DNA of 64,000 nt from Chitinophaga sp. S165 (lineage in GTDB: Bacteria > Bacteroidota > Bacteroidia > Chitinophagales > Chitinophagaceae). Every line of letters begins with the position of its first letter. Within the stretch, counting starts at the first letter, position 1. Shown one piece after another: positions 1-9,352 of this stretch. The translations under genes and the position numbers were made by a program. The DNA is taken from assembly GCF_003182155.1 (NCBI RefSeq), contig NZ_QGTG01000012.1, forward strand, positions 62,001 through 126,000. Reading direction: 5' to 3'. The notes under the pieces were generated by a model. The model was given only the letters and a program-made list of their open reading frames with translations. It was not told the origin of the DNA and made no database searches.

Positions 1-371
1 GCATTACTATTTCGGGAGGCGAACCCATGATGCAGGCAGGTAAATTATCCGGTTTGATCCGGCGGATATCAGCAGAGCGTCCCGAATTGAATGTGATCGT
101 TTTCACAGGCTTTACACACCGCCAGTTGGTATGGGATGAGGCACGGGAATTATTAGCCTGTATTGACCTGCTTGTTGATGGTCAATATGTACAACATCTC
201 AATGATCAGACAGGCCTGCGAGGTTCAGCCAATCAGCAATTTCATTTCCTGACCGATCGGCTGCTGCCTTTTAGGGAACAGATCCTTAACCGGCGATCCG
301 ATATAGAGATCCATTTATTAAACGATGGAGCACTGATGGCAGGTATCCCTCCATCCGGCTTCAATTGGTAA
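1..371 (+). CDS. NrdG-like radical SAM activating protein, C-terminal part
   Basis: The gene is cut by the left edge. The open frame runs from base 3 without a start and reads ITISGGEP just before the first ATG at 27, so that ATG is internal. GGEP is the SAM-binding motif of radical SAM enzymes. The following stretch (IVFTGFT, then LLACIDLLVDGQYV, then LRGSANQQ) matches the C-terminal half of NrdG-type 4Fe-4S activating proteins. The CxxxCxxC cluster motif would lie outside the window. No anaerobic ribonucleotide reductase is next to it. The next gene, a coiled-coil protein, starts 17 bp downstream on the same strand, which suggests an operon with the AAA+/NB-ARC gene rather than a role in nucleotide reduction. 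That role is inference; the family call is fairly secure. Confidence 0.75.
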   Translation, partial: ITISGGEPMMQAGKLSGLIRRISAERPELNVIVFTGFTHRQLVWDEARELLACIDLLVDGQYVQHLNDQTGLRGSANQQFHFLTDRLLPFREQILNRRSDIEIHLLNDGALMAGIPPSGFNW

Positions 372-388
372 CGATAAAAGAACTAACC

Positions 389-1813
389 ATGAGCGGAGAA
401 AAAAGAACGCCCATACAGATCCTGCAAGATCAGATGCTGGATAATCGCCGGCAGTTGTATGATATCCAGCAACAACGGGACCGCTTGCAGCAATCCCTCA
501 ATAACATGCAAACAGAGAATGCTGCAAAATATGCCGCACTGCGTACCGAACTGGAAAAACGCGACCAGAAAATGGCTGCCGTAGCCAACTCCCTTAAAAG
601 CGAATTGCGTAATCAAGCTGCAGAGCATCAGCAACAGATGGCTCAACAACGTCAGCAAGTATTGCAGGAAATGCAGGACCTGGAAGTTCGCGTAGATCAG
701 AAAGTAGAAAACCTACGGAACTGGACAAAGGGAAAACTTGATGAACAGCGCAGGGAATACCAGCGTATCTCACAATTGCAGCAACAACAAATCAACAACC
801 TTAAGATCGATATTGAACAGATCAACAGGCGCGAAGAACATCGTGAGAAAAGGGCCACCGTGTACTTATCCGACCTTGAACAGCTTATCCAGGCAGCAGA
901 TCAGTACCTGCCACACCAACGTTTTGCACCGGGGCATCTGGACAAGATAAAACGCCAGCTGGAAGCTGCCCGCCGCCAGTTACGGGAAGACGTTCCTGCT
1001 GCTGCTATTGCGACTATTCAACGGGCTCATTTCGAACTGATGGATCTTGAAGAAGATATCATGAACAAAGAAATGGAATTCGAAATGACCTACCGCACCG
1101 TAGCTGATGCAGTTGGCGCACTGTTCACCGCTGTCAGGCAAAACCGCCAGATCAAACTGGAAAACAATGCCACACTCCAGGAAGCGGATTTCTGGACCAA
1201 TGGACGTTACCAGGTACTGGAAGACAAAATAAAAGCAGTGAGGGAACATATCGATCAAAACCAGTCAACGCTCACTACCGTACAACTGAACAATTATCTC
1301 AACGATCTTGAACAGTTCTCGCGGGAACAGGAAACGCTCGTGAATGAGGCAGTAGAACGTATCATTTCTTCGCAGCTCCGGGCAGAGATAGGCGATGTGG
1401 TAATAGAAAAACTGGAAGCCCAGGGATATAGGGTACAAAACGGACAACGCGGTTACTCTACCAGCGACCAGCGTGAACCTTATATGATAAAGCTGTCAAA
1501 TGTACTCGGCACCGAAATCGTGACGGTCATCTCTCCCAATGAGAAGACCTATGAAAACACACTTTCTATCAATACCTATAATGAAGAACATATGGACGAT
1601 GAGGGAAAGCGCAAACGCAATACTGATCTCCTGGTAGCATTACGTGAAGGTGGCCTTCACGCCGGTGAGACCATTTGCAACGACCAGGGCATCCACGAGT
1701 TCTATGATGTGGAGAACCTTATCAAACAGGGATCAAAAAAACTGCCGAAACAGGTAGTACAACAAGCATCCGACCTGTCTGTACCATCGTCTGCCAAAAC
1801 AACCAACAAATAA
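389..1813 (+). CDS. Long coiled-coil protein with C-terminal alpha/beta domain
   Basis: The protein has 474 residues from the ATG at 389. An in-frame TTG at 365 overlaps the previous gene and is less likely. Residues of roughly 5-330 are rich in Gln, Glu, Arg and Leu with heptad-like spacing, which predicts a long coiled coil. The last 130 or so residues look globular, with alternating strands and helices (VVIEKLEAQGYRV, then GTEIVTVISP). There is no signal peptide or membrane segment, so it is probably cytoplasmic. It lies 9 bp before the AAA+/NB-ARC gene and is very probably co-transcribed with it. I do not recognise a named family. It could be a scaffold or an adaptor for the AAA+ modules, but that is a guess from context. 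Confidence 0.8.
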   Translation: MSGEKRTPIQILQDQMLDNRRQLYDIQQQRDRLQQSLNNMQTENAAKYAALRTELEKRDQKMAAVANSLKSELRNQAAEHQQQMAQQRQQVLQEMQDLEVRVDQKVENLRNWTKGKLDEQRREYQRISQLQQQQINNLKIDIEQINRREEHREKRATVYLSDLEQLIQAADQYLPHQRFAPGHLDKIKRQLEAARRQLREDVPAAAIATIQRAHFELMDLEEDIMNKEMEFEMTYRTVADAVGALFTAVRQNRQIKLENNATLQEADFWTNGRYQVLEDKIKAVREHIDQNQSTLTTVQLNNYLNDLEQFSREQETLVNEAVERIISSQLRAEIGDVVIEKLEAQGYRVQNGQRGYSTSDQREPYMIKLSNVLGTEIVTVISPNEKTYENTLSINTYNEEHMDDEGKRKRNTDLLVALREGGLHAGETICNDQGIHEFYDVENLIKQGSKKLPKQVVQQASDLSVPSSAKTTNK

Positions 1814-1822
1814 CGGAATTAC

Positions 1823-4800
1823 ATGCCAGTTAAGCGTATTACCAGCCACTTTGATCTTTCTAACAGTGACACTGTCGTACTGGTATATGGACAGGTGAAT
1901 GATATCTTTATCACCGAAGATCTGAGGATGCATGATATCGACGGCATTGAGAAAATACTCGCGTTATATCTGCATGAACATGGATACGACCAGATCATTT
2001 TCTACTCACCGGAAAGACAACTTTATGCCTATGATGAGACTTCCTATACGCATTGCTTTCCAACCGAACATACACCTGCTCCGGTAACTGAAGAACATAC
2101 TGTTACAACTGGCAATACAACCACCAGAGACAACCGGCCTCTTGGTACACAGAAATTCCTTCGCAACCGCCCTGCTGCCGGGAGTAATGGCCCCGGAAAT
2201 AACGATGGCAAACAACCTTTGTGGAACAAACAGGAAGGATATATATCCATCGTCCGGGGAGGAAGCGATGCAGCTGTTATTGATATCATCCGTGCGTCCA
2301 TGCGCCGGACGGATGGCAGAACAGCTGTCATTTTAAGCCAGTTCGACAACCCACGTAGCAACTCGGAAGTACTTCGACTACTGGAACCACTGATCAGTGG
2401 GTTTCGTCGTCGCCATGTTGAGAACAAAATATTTATCATCACCAATGCGATCGACCTGGAGAAACTGAAAGAACTGGTAGACGGTATGCCTGCTCTCAGC
2501 TCCATTGTAGCAATGAGAGATGCAGCGAAGGGACTGGATTCCTTATTACATCTGGGATATCCTCAACAGGATGAAATACGTTCTATCATCCATCGTCAAC
2601 GCATTCTGAAAGCAAAGGAAGTTGACTGGCTTCAACTTAACCGTATTGCCCGCGCCCTTGACTTCGACCGTAATACACTCAAAAGATGGGAAACCATGCT
2701 TCGCAAAATGGAGATCATCAATGTAACAGAACTCAATAAACAAAAAGTATTAACCTCCTCGCTCAGTATGGAAGAAGAACCACCTTTAAAAAAACTGGAT
2801 GCGCTGGTAGGGCTTAGTAATGTGAAGCAAGCCTTACGCCGCTATATCCGCCAGTTGCAGGAAATGCGCGAGCATAATCCCAATGATAAACCACTGATGC
2901 ATATCATGCTGAAAGGGAATCCGGGTACCGGCAAAACAACCCTTGCGCGGTTGATAGCCGCCATACTGTATGAATCCGGATTACTGGAACGCGGACAACT
3001 TATTGAAGTAGACCAGGCACGTTTAATAGCGGGTTATGTAGGACAAACGGCCATCGCCACAGATAATTGCTGCCGGGACGCGCTGGATGGGGTACTGTTT
3101 ATCGATGAAGCCTATGGCCTCATGCCACGAAAAGATCCTAACAACACTGCCGGGACGTCAAATAGCTTCGGTCAGGAAGCCATTGATACCCTTATCAAAC
3201 GTATGTCCGACTGGCAGGATCGTTTCTGTGTCATCCTGGCTGGTTATCCTGCGGAAATGGACAACCTGTTGGAAGCCAATCCCGGATTTAAAGGAAGGAT
3301 CGGCCTTACACTTACTATAGAAGATTATAAACCCGAAGAACTCCTGCAGATATTCAATGGCAGAGTGAAAAAAAGTAAACTTACCGCGACAGAGGAATTT
3401 GATCAGGCCCTTGATAAGGTTTTCAACAGTATTTACCGGACGCGCCAAAAGAAATTTGATAATGGCAGGACAGTTGAACAACTATTCGCACGGATCAATG
3501 AAATGCGGATAGACCGGTGTGACCGCTTACTCCTCGATCCCCGTCAAACAAGTTTTGAAGTAGAAGATATTCCCGCCGAGCACCTGAAAATTGCCCAAAA
3601 ACATACGCCGGAAGGGAATGCAATGGAGAAACTTCAACAAATGATCGGTCTTCAAAAAGCAAAAAGACAGATCAAAAGGCAGCTTGCTACCGTTGTAACC
3701 AGCCCTTACCTGGAGCCGGAACTCAATGAAGGCAGACGCCTTCACCTGGTATTCACGGGCAACCCCGGTACGGGTAAAACCACAGTAGCCAGACTTGTCG
3801 GAAAAATATATCAGCATCACCAGGTATTGAGCAACAATGTCTTTGTAGAGGCCAGCCGGGTAGATCTCGTTGGCCGCTATGTTGGAGAAACTGCGCAAAA
3901 AGTAACAGCTAAGATAGAAGAGGCAATGGGGGGAATCCTCTTTATCGATGAAGCATATTCACTTGTCAACGGCGACAATGATACCTACGGTAAAGAAGCC
4001 ATCGATACCCTGCTCAAAAAAATGGACGACCACAGGAATGACCTTTGTGTCATCATCGCAGGATATCCGGATCAGCTCAGGGAGTTTCTGAAGAGCAATC
4101 CGGGACTATCCCGCCGCTTTCCCACCACCATCGATTTTGAAGATTACAACGCAGAACAATTATACCAGATCTTTCAATTCACTTTCGCTAAATACAGGCT
4201 TACACTTGAAGAGGGTCTTGATAAAAAAATACAGCAGATCATACAACACATGTACGATCGTAAGGATAAACAGTTTGGTAACGCCGGGAACATAGAAAAC
4301 TTTATTCAGCACATGATCGAAGGCCATTCTGTTCGTTGTCTTGAACAGGAACTTGTGTACAGGGACACTCCCATCATATTGGCTGATCTGCCGGAGGAAG
4401 CAGTCAATCTACTGCCTGTTGATAATGACAAAGAGACCATCGATCAGGCACTGAAAGAATTGAATGAACTCGTAGGACTGACGCCTGTAAAAAAATATGT
4501 AACGGATCTTGTGGCAGCGTACAGACACCAGCAAAGACGCGCGGCCACTCATCCTGATTTGCCAGCCACGCCGCAAAACTACAATATGCTGTTTACCGGC
4601 AATCCTGGCACAGGTAAAACAACTGTTGCTAAACTCATGGGCAAGATCTTCCGGGCACTTGACATATTAAAACGCGGTGAAGTGTTGCCCGCAACGAGAG
4701 ATAGTTTTGTAGCAAGGTATCAGGGGCATACAACATCAAAAACGCAGGAACTGGTCAGGAATTCGCTGGATAACATACTGTTCATCGACGAAGCTTATTC

Positions 4801-7800
4801 TCTCTTTCTCGATGGAAGCGATACCGTAGGACGCGAAGCTATAGATGCCCTCGTTCCTATGATGACAGAACATCGCGACCGCCTGGTAGTTATAGCAGCC
4901 GGATATCCCCGCGAGCTGCAACATCTCATGCGTGCTAACTCAGGTCTTTCTTCCCGCTTTCCACAGGAAAACCGGATCAGCTTTCCTGACTATAACGGCA
5001 AAGAAATGGTCCAGATCTTTAAGAACCTGCTGAAAAAATGGAGGTACGAGCTACAGGATGGCTTGGACAAAGACCTGGAAAATCATCTCAACTATTACAG
5101 GGTACAGCGTGGACATGAATTCGGCAATGCACGAGATGTGGAAACCTGGTTAAACAATGTCGTACTGCCCAAACATCGTGAGCGCGTTGCACGATTGGAT
5201 ACAGATGACAAATGGTTCTCCACCATTATCCGCGAAGACCTTCCGCCCCTTGAAGGTTCTGAACAAACAGCAACCGGCGATACTCATAACAAAGCGGCTG
5301 AAGATTTCAGCCCTTTGCGTGAAAAGAAAGAACAGGGGCAAAACACTTCCGCTATAAACAACTATGGTTCCGGCGATATGCTTTTCGGTCGTAGTATTAA
5401 GACTATTGTCAATCACTATCATGACTCTAATGAGAACGGTCAGCTACTCACAGATCTGCCACAATCCGAAGGACAGCTATTTGGCCGTGACGAAGTACTA
5501 AAAGAGATCTACACACAATTAACAGATCCAAAATCCAATGGCAAACTGGTTCTGCATGGCATTGGAGGAGTTGGTAAAACCAAAACGGCGCTTCATCTCG
5601 TAACTGATTATCGATACTCTTTTTCGCACATTATATGGTTGGAAGCAAAAACCAATCTTCAAAAGTCTTTTATTGAGAACGGTGTGCTGATTCAAAGACT
5701 GGGTGTAAATCTGGGAGAAGCAGACGATGATGCTACACGTTATGCACACATCATTACAAAGATCAATAGCCTGAGAAAAGAAGTGTTGCTTGTTATTGAC
5801 GGATTATCATCAAGCAGTGCCAAAGAACTGGAATCGCTGTCATTGACGAATACCAGGATATTGATCACCAGCAGACAACAATTACCAGGTATCAAACCTA
5901 TCAAGCTAGATCCTCCTGATAAAAATGCAGCGATGCAATTATTTAACTCCTTTTACCAGGATGAAACCAGTGCAGATGTTATCGACAAATTACTTAAACC
6001 GGTCAGTTATCATCCTTTAGCTGTCGAGATCCTTGCGAAGATGTTGCAAACCAACCCCAATATGACCTTTGACAGACTATTGGAGCATATTCACGGGTTA
6101 ACAATAACGAGAGGTGAGATCGATATTACTTACAAAGAAGGTGGCGAAAGCAATGACGAGGTCATAGAGATCTTCAAATCCCTGTTTGATATTGCCGGAC
6201 TCAGTGAAGAAGAGATCAACTACCTTGTCTACTTCTCGGTACTGCCCGACCGTCCAATACCCCGCAGGCTGATCTACGATCTGTTCCTACTCGATGATGA
6301 TGACAAGAAAGACCATTTCAACAACATTGTCATTATGCTGCAACGGAAAGGGTTCCTCTCGGTTGACAACAGTCAGGGATTATTCTGCCATCAGATAATA
6401 CAACAGGTTTGCCGTAGTCAATATCCGCCTACCCTACAAAACTGTGAAGTATTGTTCATTTCATTGGGTACTAACCTTTGCAACAAGATCGAGTATTCGG
6501 TATTCGGAAAAGCCATCTTCAGCCTGATCTCCGACTATCTTTATATTTTAGAGACCTTTGTTACACATGTCAATGAAGCCGATCTTTTTGACTATCCGGT
6601 ATACATTAACTTAAGCCAGTTATACCGCGCCAATGGTCAGTTCAACCAATCCCTGGCAGTTTCTATCAAAGAAAAAACAACCCTTGAATCCGTAAAGGAT
6701 GAATTTCCCCTCTGGTATTCTCTTATCAATTTTAATATCGGCATCATTCAAACTATGATGGGCGATTACAGTGATGCAGAAAAATCATTTGAAGAAACTG
6801 GCCGGTTTATTGAAAAAATAGACCTTAAGGAACGTAAAGACCGCATCCAGCTTGAAAACATGCTCATTTCATCCTGGTCGCAATTAGGCAGCCTCCAGAT
6901 GAGAGTAGGAAAAAATGATCTGAACAATGCCATTATCTATTTTGACAAAGCATTGGATATTGAAAATAATTGCGAAGTACCTGCTCCACTGGCACTTGTT
7001 TCATTGAAACAAGGATTAGCACTTGCACAGATAGAGCTGAACAAATACAAAGATGCCATTGTCAATCTGAAGCAGGCCCAAAGTTTGCTGATCGATGAAG
7101 AAGGAATGGAACGTGATTCCCTATTGATCAATCTGATTGATGTAAACATAGCAGTTGCGTATGCCAGCGACAATGATCTCTCCAATGCGCGTTTTTATTC
7201 CAACCGTGCCATTGAAAATATTGTCAATCACCTGCCGGAAGACGACATCCAGTGTTATGAAGCTTTCTATGTTGCAGGAGTGATTGACCTGCAGGATGGG
7301 CTGAAAAAACTTGATGAGACAGAAGAAGTGGACCTTGATCTGTTCATCCAGGCTGCCAATCGTTTTGCCAGGTCAATCAAAATAGTGGAACATCACCGGA
7401 AAGAAGATCATGAAGACCTATTCCTGATATACAGTAATTATGCACTGGCATTGAAGTACTCCAACAGGGAGGAAGAAGGCTTCCGCATACAAAAGAAGAG
7501 CCTTGACATTTGCCAGAAGCAGCCCGTTAAGAATGTATTGATGATGTCGATCTTTTTCCGCACGATCTACTATTTTGGTAACCTTCCTGAAGTGGATACC
7601 GATGCAGAGAAATATATTTATGACTGTCTCGACATCCTACCCGATAAACCGGATCACTATCTTGATATTGCATGTGTTAACCATATACTAGGGGAATATC
7701 GCGTCCGGGAAAACAGGGCCAGGGAAGCAATTACCGCCCATTCAAAAGCACTGGAGTATGTACAAAAAGCGTTTGTAAAGGATAAGGAAAATCCTGATAA

Positions 7801-8347
7801 TGATTCTCCGTTGGAAGTGGTATGCATGCAAGCCATTGCCGGCAGCCATTCAAGCTTACATGAACATTTTCAGGCCATAAAATGGCAGAAGCAGGCTGTC
7901 CAACTCTGCGAAAAACACATGGCGCCGGACGATAAAGAACTGGCAGACCCGTATGTCGGTCTAGCCCGCATCTACCTGAATGCCGCGATCGACGAGCAGG
8001 TAGCCAGTGATTCAATGGAATATTATGCATTGTCCCTGGAGTATAAAACCAAAGTTGAAAAACTGAACGATAAACTACTCCAGGACAATCCACAGCTTGA
8101 CGAATCGGGAAGGCTGTACCAGGTATTAACGAAAAATGAAAAAGGAGAAGCAAGGAAAGAACTCATCATCATTCCATACAGATGCTATACACAGTTTGAA
8201 ACCGAATATGCAGCCAATACATTGGCAGAACCAGGCCAGTATGGTTATGTACTGCCCGAACCGAAAGGATTGAAAAGAGACGAGATCATTGAATATTATG
8301 TAGAAAAATATGGCCCTTTAACGGACAAAACAGTCAAACTGAATTAA
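1823..8347 (+). CDS. Triple CbbX-like AAA+ / NB-ARC / TPR protein
   Basis: The protein has 2174 residues. Residues 1-270 form an N-terminal region without clear motifs. Three CbbX/SpoVK-type AAA+ modules follow, each with GNPGTGKT and FIDEAY: Walker A at 365-372, 646-653 and 926-933, with Walker B Asp-Glu at 428-429, 709-710 and 989-990. A low-complexity linker (about 1140-1215) carries NYGSGD at 1180-1185. An NB-ARC STAND NTPase follows, with P-loop GIGGVGKT at 1246-1253, VLLVIDG with the Walker B Asp at 1326, and ILITSR after it. From about 1570 to 2080 the sequence is helical with TPR-like repeats. All four nucleotide sites look intact. STAND NTPases oligomerise when TPR sensors detect a trigger; CbbX-type AAA+ proteins remodel partner proteins. 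The fusion of both, beside a TIR gene, suggests a conflict or immune sensor, which is inference. Confidence 0.9.
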   Translation: MPVKRITSHFDLSNSDTVVLVYGQVNDIFITEDLRMHDIDGIEKILALYLHEHGYDQIIFYSPERQLYAYDETSYTHCFPTEHTPAPVTEEHTVTTGNTTTRDNRPLGTQKFLRNRPAAGSNGPGNNDGKQPLWNKQEGYISIVRGGSDAAVIDIIRASMRRTDGRTAVILSQFDNPRSNSEVLRLLEPLISGFRRRHVENKIFIITNAIDLEKLKELVDGMPALSSIVAMRDAAKGLDSLLHLGYPQQDEIRSIIHRQRILKAKEVDWLQLNRIARALDFDRNTLKRWETMLRKMEIINVTELNKQKVLTSSLSMEEEPPLKKLDALVGLSNVKQALRRYIRQLQEMREHNPNDKPLMHIMLKGNPGTGKTTLARLIAAILYESGLLERGQLIEVDQARLIAGYVGQTAIATDNCCRDALDGVLFIDEAYGLMPRKDPNNTAGTSNSFGQEAIDTLIKRMSDWQDRFCVILAGYPAEMDNLLEANPGFKGRIGLTLTIEDYKPEELLQIFNGRVKKSKLTATEEFDQALDKVFNSIYRTRQKKFDNGRTVEQLFARINEMRIDRCDRLLLDPRQTSFEVEDIPAEHLKIAQKHTPEGNAMEKLQQMIGLQKAKRQIKRQLATVVTSPYLEPELNEGRRLHLVFTGNPGTGKTTVARLVGKIYQHHQVLSNNVFVEASRVDLVGRYVGETAQKVTAKIEEAMGGILFIDEAYSLVNGDNDTYGKEAIDTLLKKMDDHRNDLCVIIAGYPDQLREFLKSNPGLSRRFPTTIDFEDYNAEQLYQIFQFTFAKYRLTLEEGLDKKIQQIIQHMYDRKDKQFGNAGNIENFIQHMIEGHSVRCLEQELVYRDTPIILADLPEEAVNLLPVDNDKETIDQALKELNELVGLTPVKKYVTDLVAAYRHQQRRAATHPDLPATPQNYNMLFTGNPGTGKTTVAKLMGKIFRALDILKRGEVLPATRDSFVARYQGHTTSKTQELVRNSLDNILFIDEAYSLFLDGSDTVGREAIDALVPMMTEHRDRLVVIAAGYPRELQHLMRANSGLSSRFPQENRISFPDYNGKEMVQIFKNLLKKWRYELQDGLDKDLENHLNYYRVQRGHEFGNARDVETWLNNVVLPKHRERVARLDTDDKWFSTIIREDLPPLEGSEQTATGDTHNKAAEDFSPLREKKEQGQNTSAINNYGSGDMLFGRSIKTIVNHYHDSNENGQLLTDLPQSEGQLFGRDEVLKEIYTQLTDPKSNGKLVLHGIGGVGKTKTALHLVTDYRYSFSHIIWLEAKTNLQKSFIENGVLIQRLGVNLGEADDDATRYAHIITKINSLRKEVLLVIDGLSSSSAKELESLSLTNTRILITSRQQLPGIKPIKLDPPDKNAAMQLFNSFYQDETSADVIDKLLKPVSYHPLAVEILAKMLQTNPNMTFDRLLEHIHGLTITRGEIDITYKEGGESNDEVIEIFKSLFDIAGLSEEEINYLVYFSVLPDRPIPRRLIYDLFLLDDDDKKDHFNNIVIMLQRKGFLSVDNSQGLFCHQIIQQVCRSQYPPTLQNCEVLFISLGTNLCNKIEYSVFGKAIFSLISDYLYILETFVTHVNEADLFDYPVYINLSQLYRANGQFNQSLAVSIKEKTTLESVKDEFPLWYSLINFNIGIIQTMMGDYSDAEKSFEETGRFIEKIDLKERKDRIQLENMLISSWSQLGSLQMRVGKNDLNNAIIYFDKALDIENNCEVPAPLALVSLKQGLALAQIELNKYKDAIVNLKQAQSLLIDEEGMERDSLLINLIDVNIAVAYASDNDLSNARFYSNRAIENIVNHLPEDDIQCYEAFYVAGVIDLQDGLKKLDETEEVDLDLFIQAANRFARSIKIVEHHRKEDHEDLFLIYSNYALALKYSNREEEGFRIQKKSLDICQKQPVKNVLMMSIFFRTIYYFGNLPEVDTDAEKYIYDCLDILPDKPDHYLDIACVNHILGEYRVRENRAREAITAHSKALEYVQKAFVKDKENPDNDSPLEVVCMQAIAGSHSSLHEHFQAIKWQKQAVQLCEKHMAPDDKELADPYVGLARIYLNAAIDEQVASDSMEYYALSLEYKTKVEKLNDKLLQDNPQLDESGRLYQVLTKNEKGEARKELIIIPYRCYTQFETEYAANTLAEPGQYGYVLPEPKGLKRDEIIEYYVEKYGPLTDKTVKLN

Positions 8348-8367
8348 CGGGCCATATTTCCCAACCT

Positions 8368-8399
8368 CCTTCCGGCTATTTCTGGCCGGAAGGGTTCTT
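8368..8399 (+). terminator. Hairpin between convergent AAA/NB-ARC and TIR genes
   Basis: There is a 9-bp perfect stem (8368-8376 with 8385-8393), an 8-base loop and then a T-rich stretch on the plus strand. It overlaps the stop codon of the TIR gene. An 11-bp inverted repeat (8306-8316 with 8349-8359) sits just upstream, over the end of the AAA/NB-ARC gene. Together they probably end transcription of the long operon. Confidence 0.5.
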
Positions 8400-9164
8400 T
8401 CCATAATGGTGATGGGTTTCATTTTTAACTCCCTGAGAAACAACATCTCCTGTGCCATAGTTATAAACAACGAAAGATGGGGAATGCCCATTGTCGGTTT
8501 GATCGCGCTGCAGGGTATCCATAGCCTTGTTATGCCGATCATCTTGCAGGATCGGCTTATCAATCTTATGAGCTGTCGCAACATCAATCTTCATCTGCTC
8601 TTGCAAAGCTTTACGCAAAGCACTGAAATCCGTCTCCTTGTGAATTTCGGGCACCAAGGTATTCATTTGGGAAAGCATGTTGGTGAACCTGTCAAGCAAA
8701 CGCTCTATTGCAACAAATGTTCTTAGTTCGTCATGCACACTGGGAATATCTGAGAGGCTCGGCGCCTGTCTTATTGCTTCTTCCAGTGCACACGTCTTTC
8801 TATGCCAATAGTTAATATAGATCTTTAACACATCCTCTTTGTCATAGATCCTGGCATCTGATAACACAACCGGAAAAATACGTTCGTACATGTCTTCATG
8901 TTCACTGATCTTAAGCACTTCATACATACAATGTTTAGACCTCAGGAATTTGTCACTAACTACCAGGATAATATAATTCCCCGCCCCTATTCTGTCTTCG
9001 AACTCCCGGATATTTCCCTTATAACCCAGGTCTTTCTTATCGCGGATAATGTTCATTCCTAATGACAGCAACTTATCATAAATGAGATCAACAATAACTT
9101 CTCTGCTCTCATGGGGTTCCTGGTCGTCTCCCCAGGCATAAGAAATAAAAATCTCGTTCTTCAT
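8376..9164 (-). CDS. TIR-domain protein with C-terminal signalling-type motif
   Basis: The protein has 262 residues. The TIR fold spans about residues 1-135: it opens with IFISYAWGDD, and SKHCMYEV carries Glu82, the position of the NAD-cleaving glutamate in TIR NADases. Residues 140-220 are helical. The tail holds NYGTGD at 235-240 and HY at 253-254. The same motif, with the same spacing, is found before NB-ARC in the convergent neighbour. There is no signal peptide or membrane segment. TIR domains in bacterial defence act as NAD-consuming or signal-making effectors; that this one is triggered by the neighbour through the shared motif is inference. The SEFIR/TIR_2 type is the alternative label. 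It is transcribed toward the AAA/NB-ARC gene, with 28 bp between the two stops. Confidence 0.85.
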   Translation of the reverse strand: MKNEIFISYAWGDDQEPHESREVIVDLIYDKLLSLGMNIIRDKKDLGYKGNIREFEDRIGAGNYIILVVSDKFLRSKHCMYEVLKISEHEDMYERIFPVVLSDARIYDKEDVLKIYINYWHRKTCALEEAIRQAPSLSDIPSVHDELRTFVAIERLLDRFTNMLSQMNTLVPEIHKETDFSALRKALQEQMKIDVATAHKIDKPILQDDRHNKAMDTLQRDQTDNGHSPSFVVYNYGTGDVVSQGVKNETHHHYGKNPSGQK

Positions 9165-9213
9165 TTGGTGGTTTGTTTTGGAGTATAACTTGATTTTTTC
9201 TGAGGTACAGCAC

Positions 9214-9221
9214 CAAATCTA
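9214..9221 (-). promoter_or_regulatory. Bacteroidota -7 box upstream of TIR gene
   Basis: On the minus strand this reads TAGATTTG, an exact match to the Bacteroidota -7 consensus TAnnTTTG, 49 bases before the TIR start codon. I see no well-spaced -33 TTTG. It suggests that the TIR gene has its own promoter. Confidence 0.5.
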
Positions 9222-9274
9222 TAAAAAATAACGCAAATATCTGGCACCTGCTCAATCAGTCCGTTATGCCGCAC

Positions 9275-9308
9275 AAAAAAAGGTTGTAAGCCAGCAGCTC
9301 ACAACCTT
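9275..9308 (-). terminator. Terminator of the 343-residue gene
   Basis: A 12-bp stem with one mismatch (9280-9291 with 9297-9308) and a 5-base loop is followed on the minus strand by a run of seven T. It ends the upstream minus-strand gene and separates it from the TIR gene. Confidence 0.75.
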
Positions 9309-9352
9309 TCTTATTTAAGCCAGCGAAGGGCTTACCCATTCATATCACCCAC

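Noticed and set aside
1..371. Intact anaerobic ribonucleotide reductase activase operon
   Set aside because: No NrdD reductase is seen downstream; the neighbours are coiled-coil and AAA/NB-ARC genes. The upstream side is outside the window, so this is only partly excluded.
2044..2505. Open frame of 153 codons on the minus strand
   Set aside because: Antisense to the N-terminal part of the AAA/NB-ARC gene, Ser-rich, no family features; a shadow frame.
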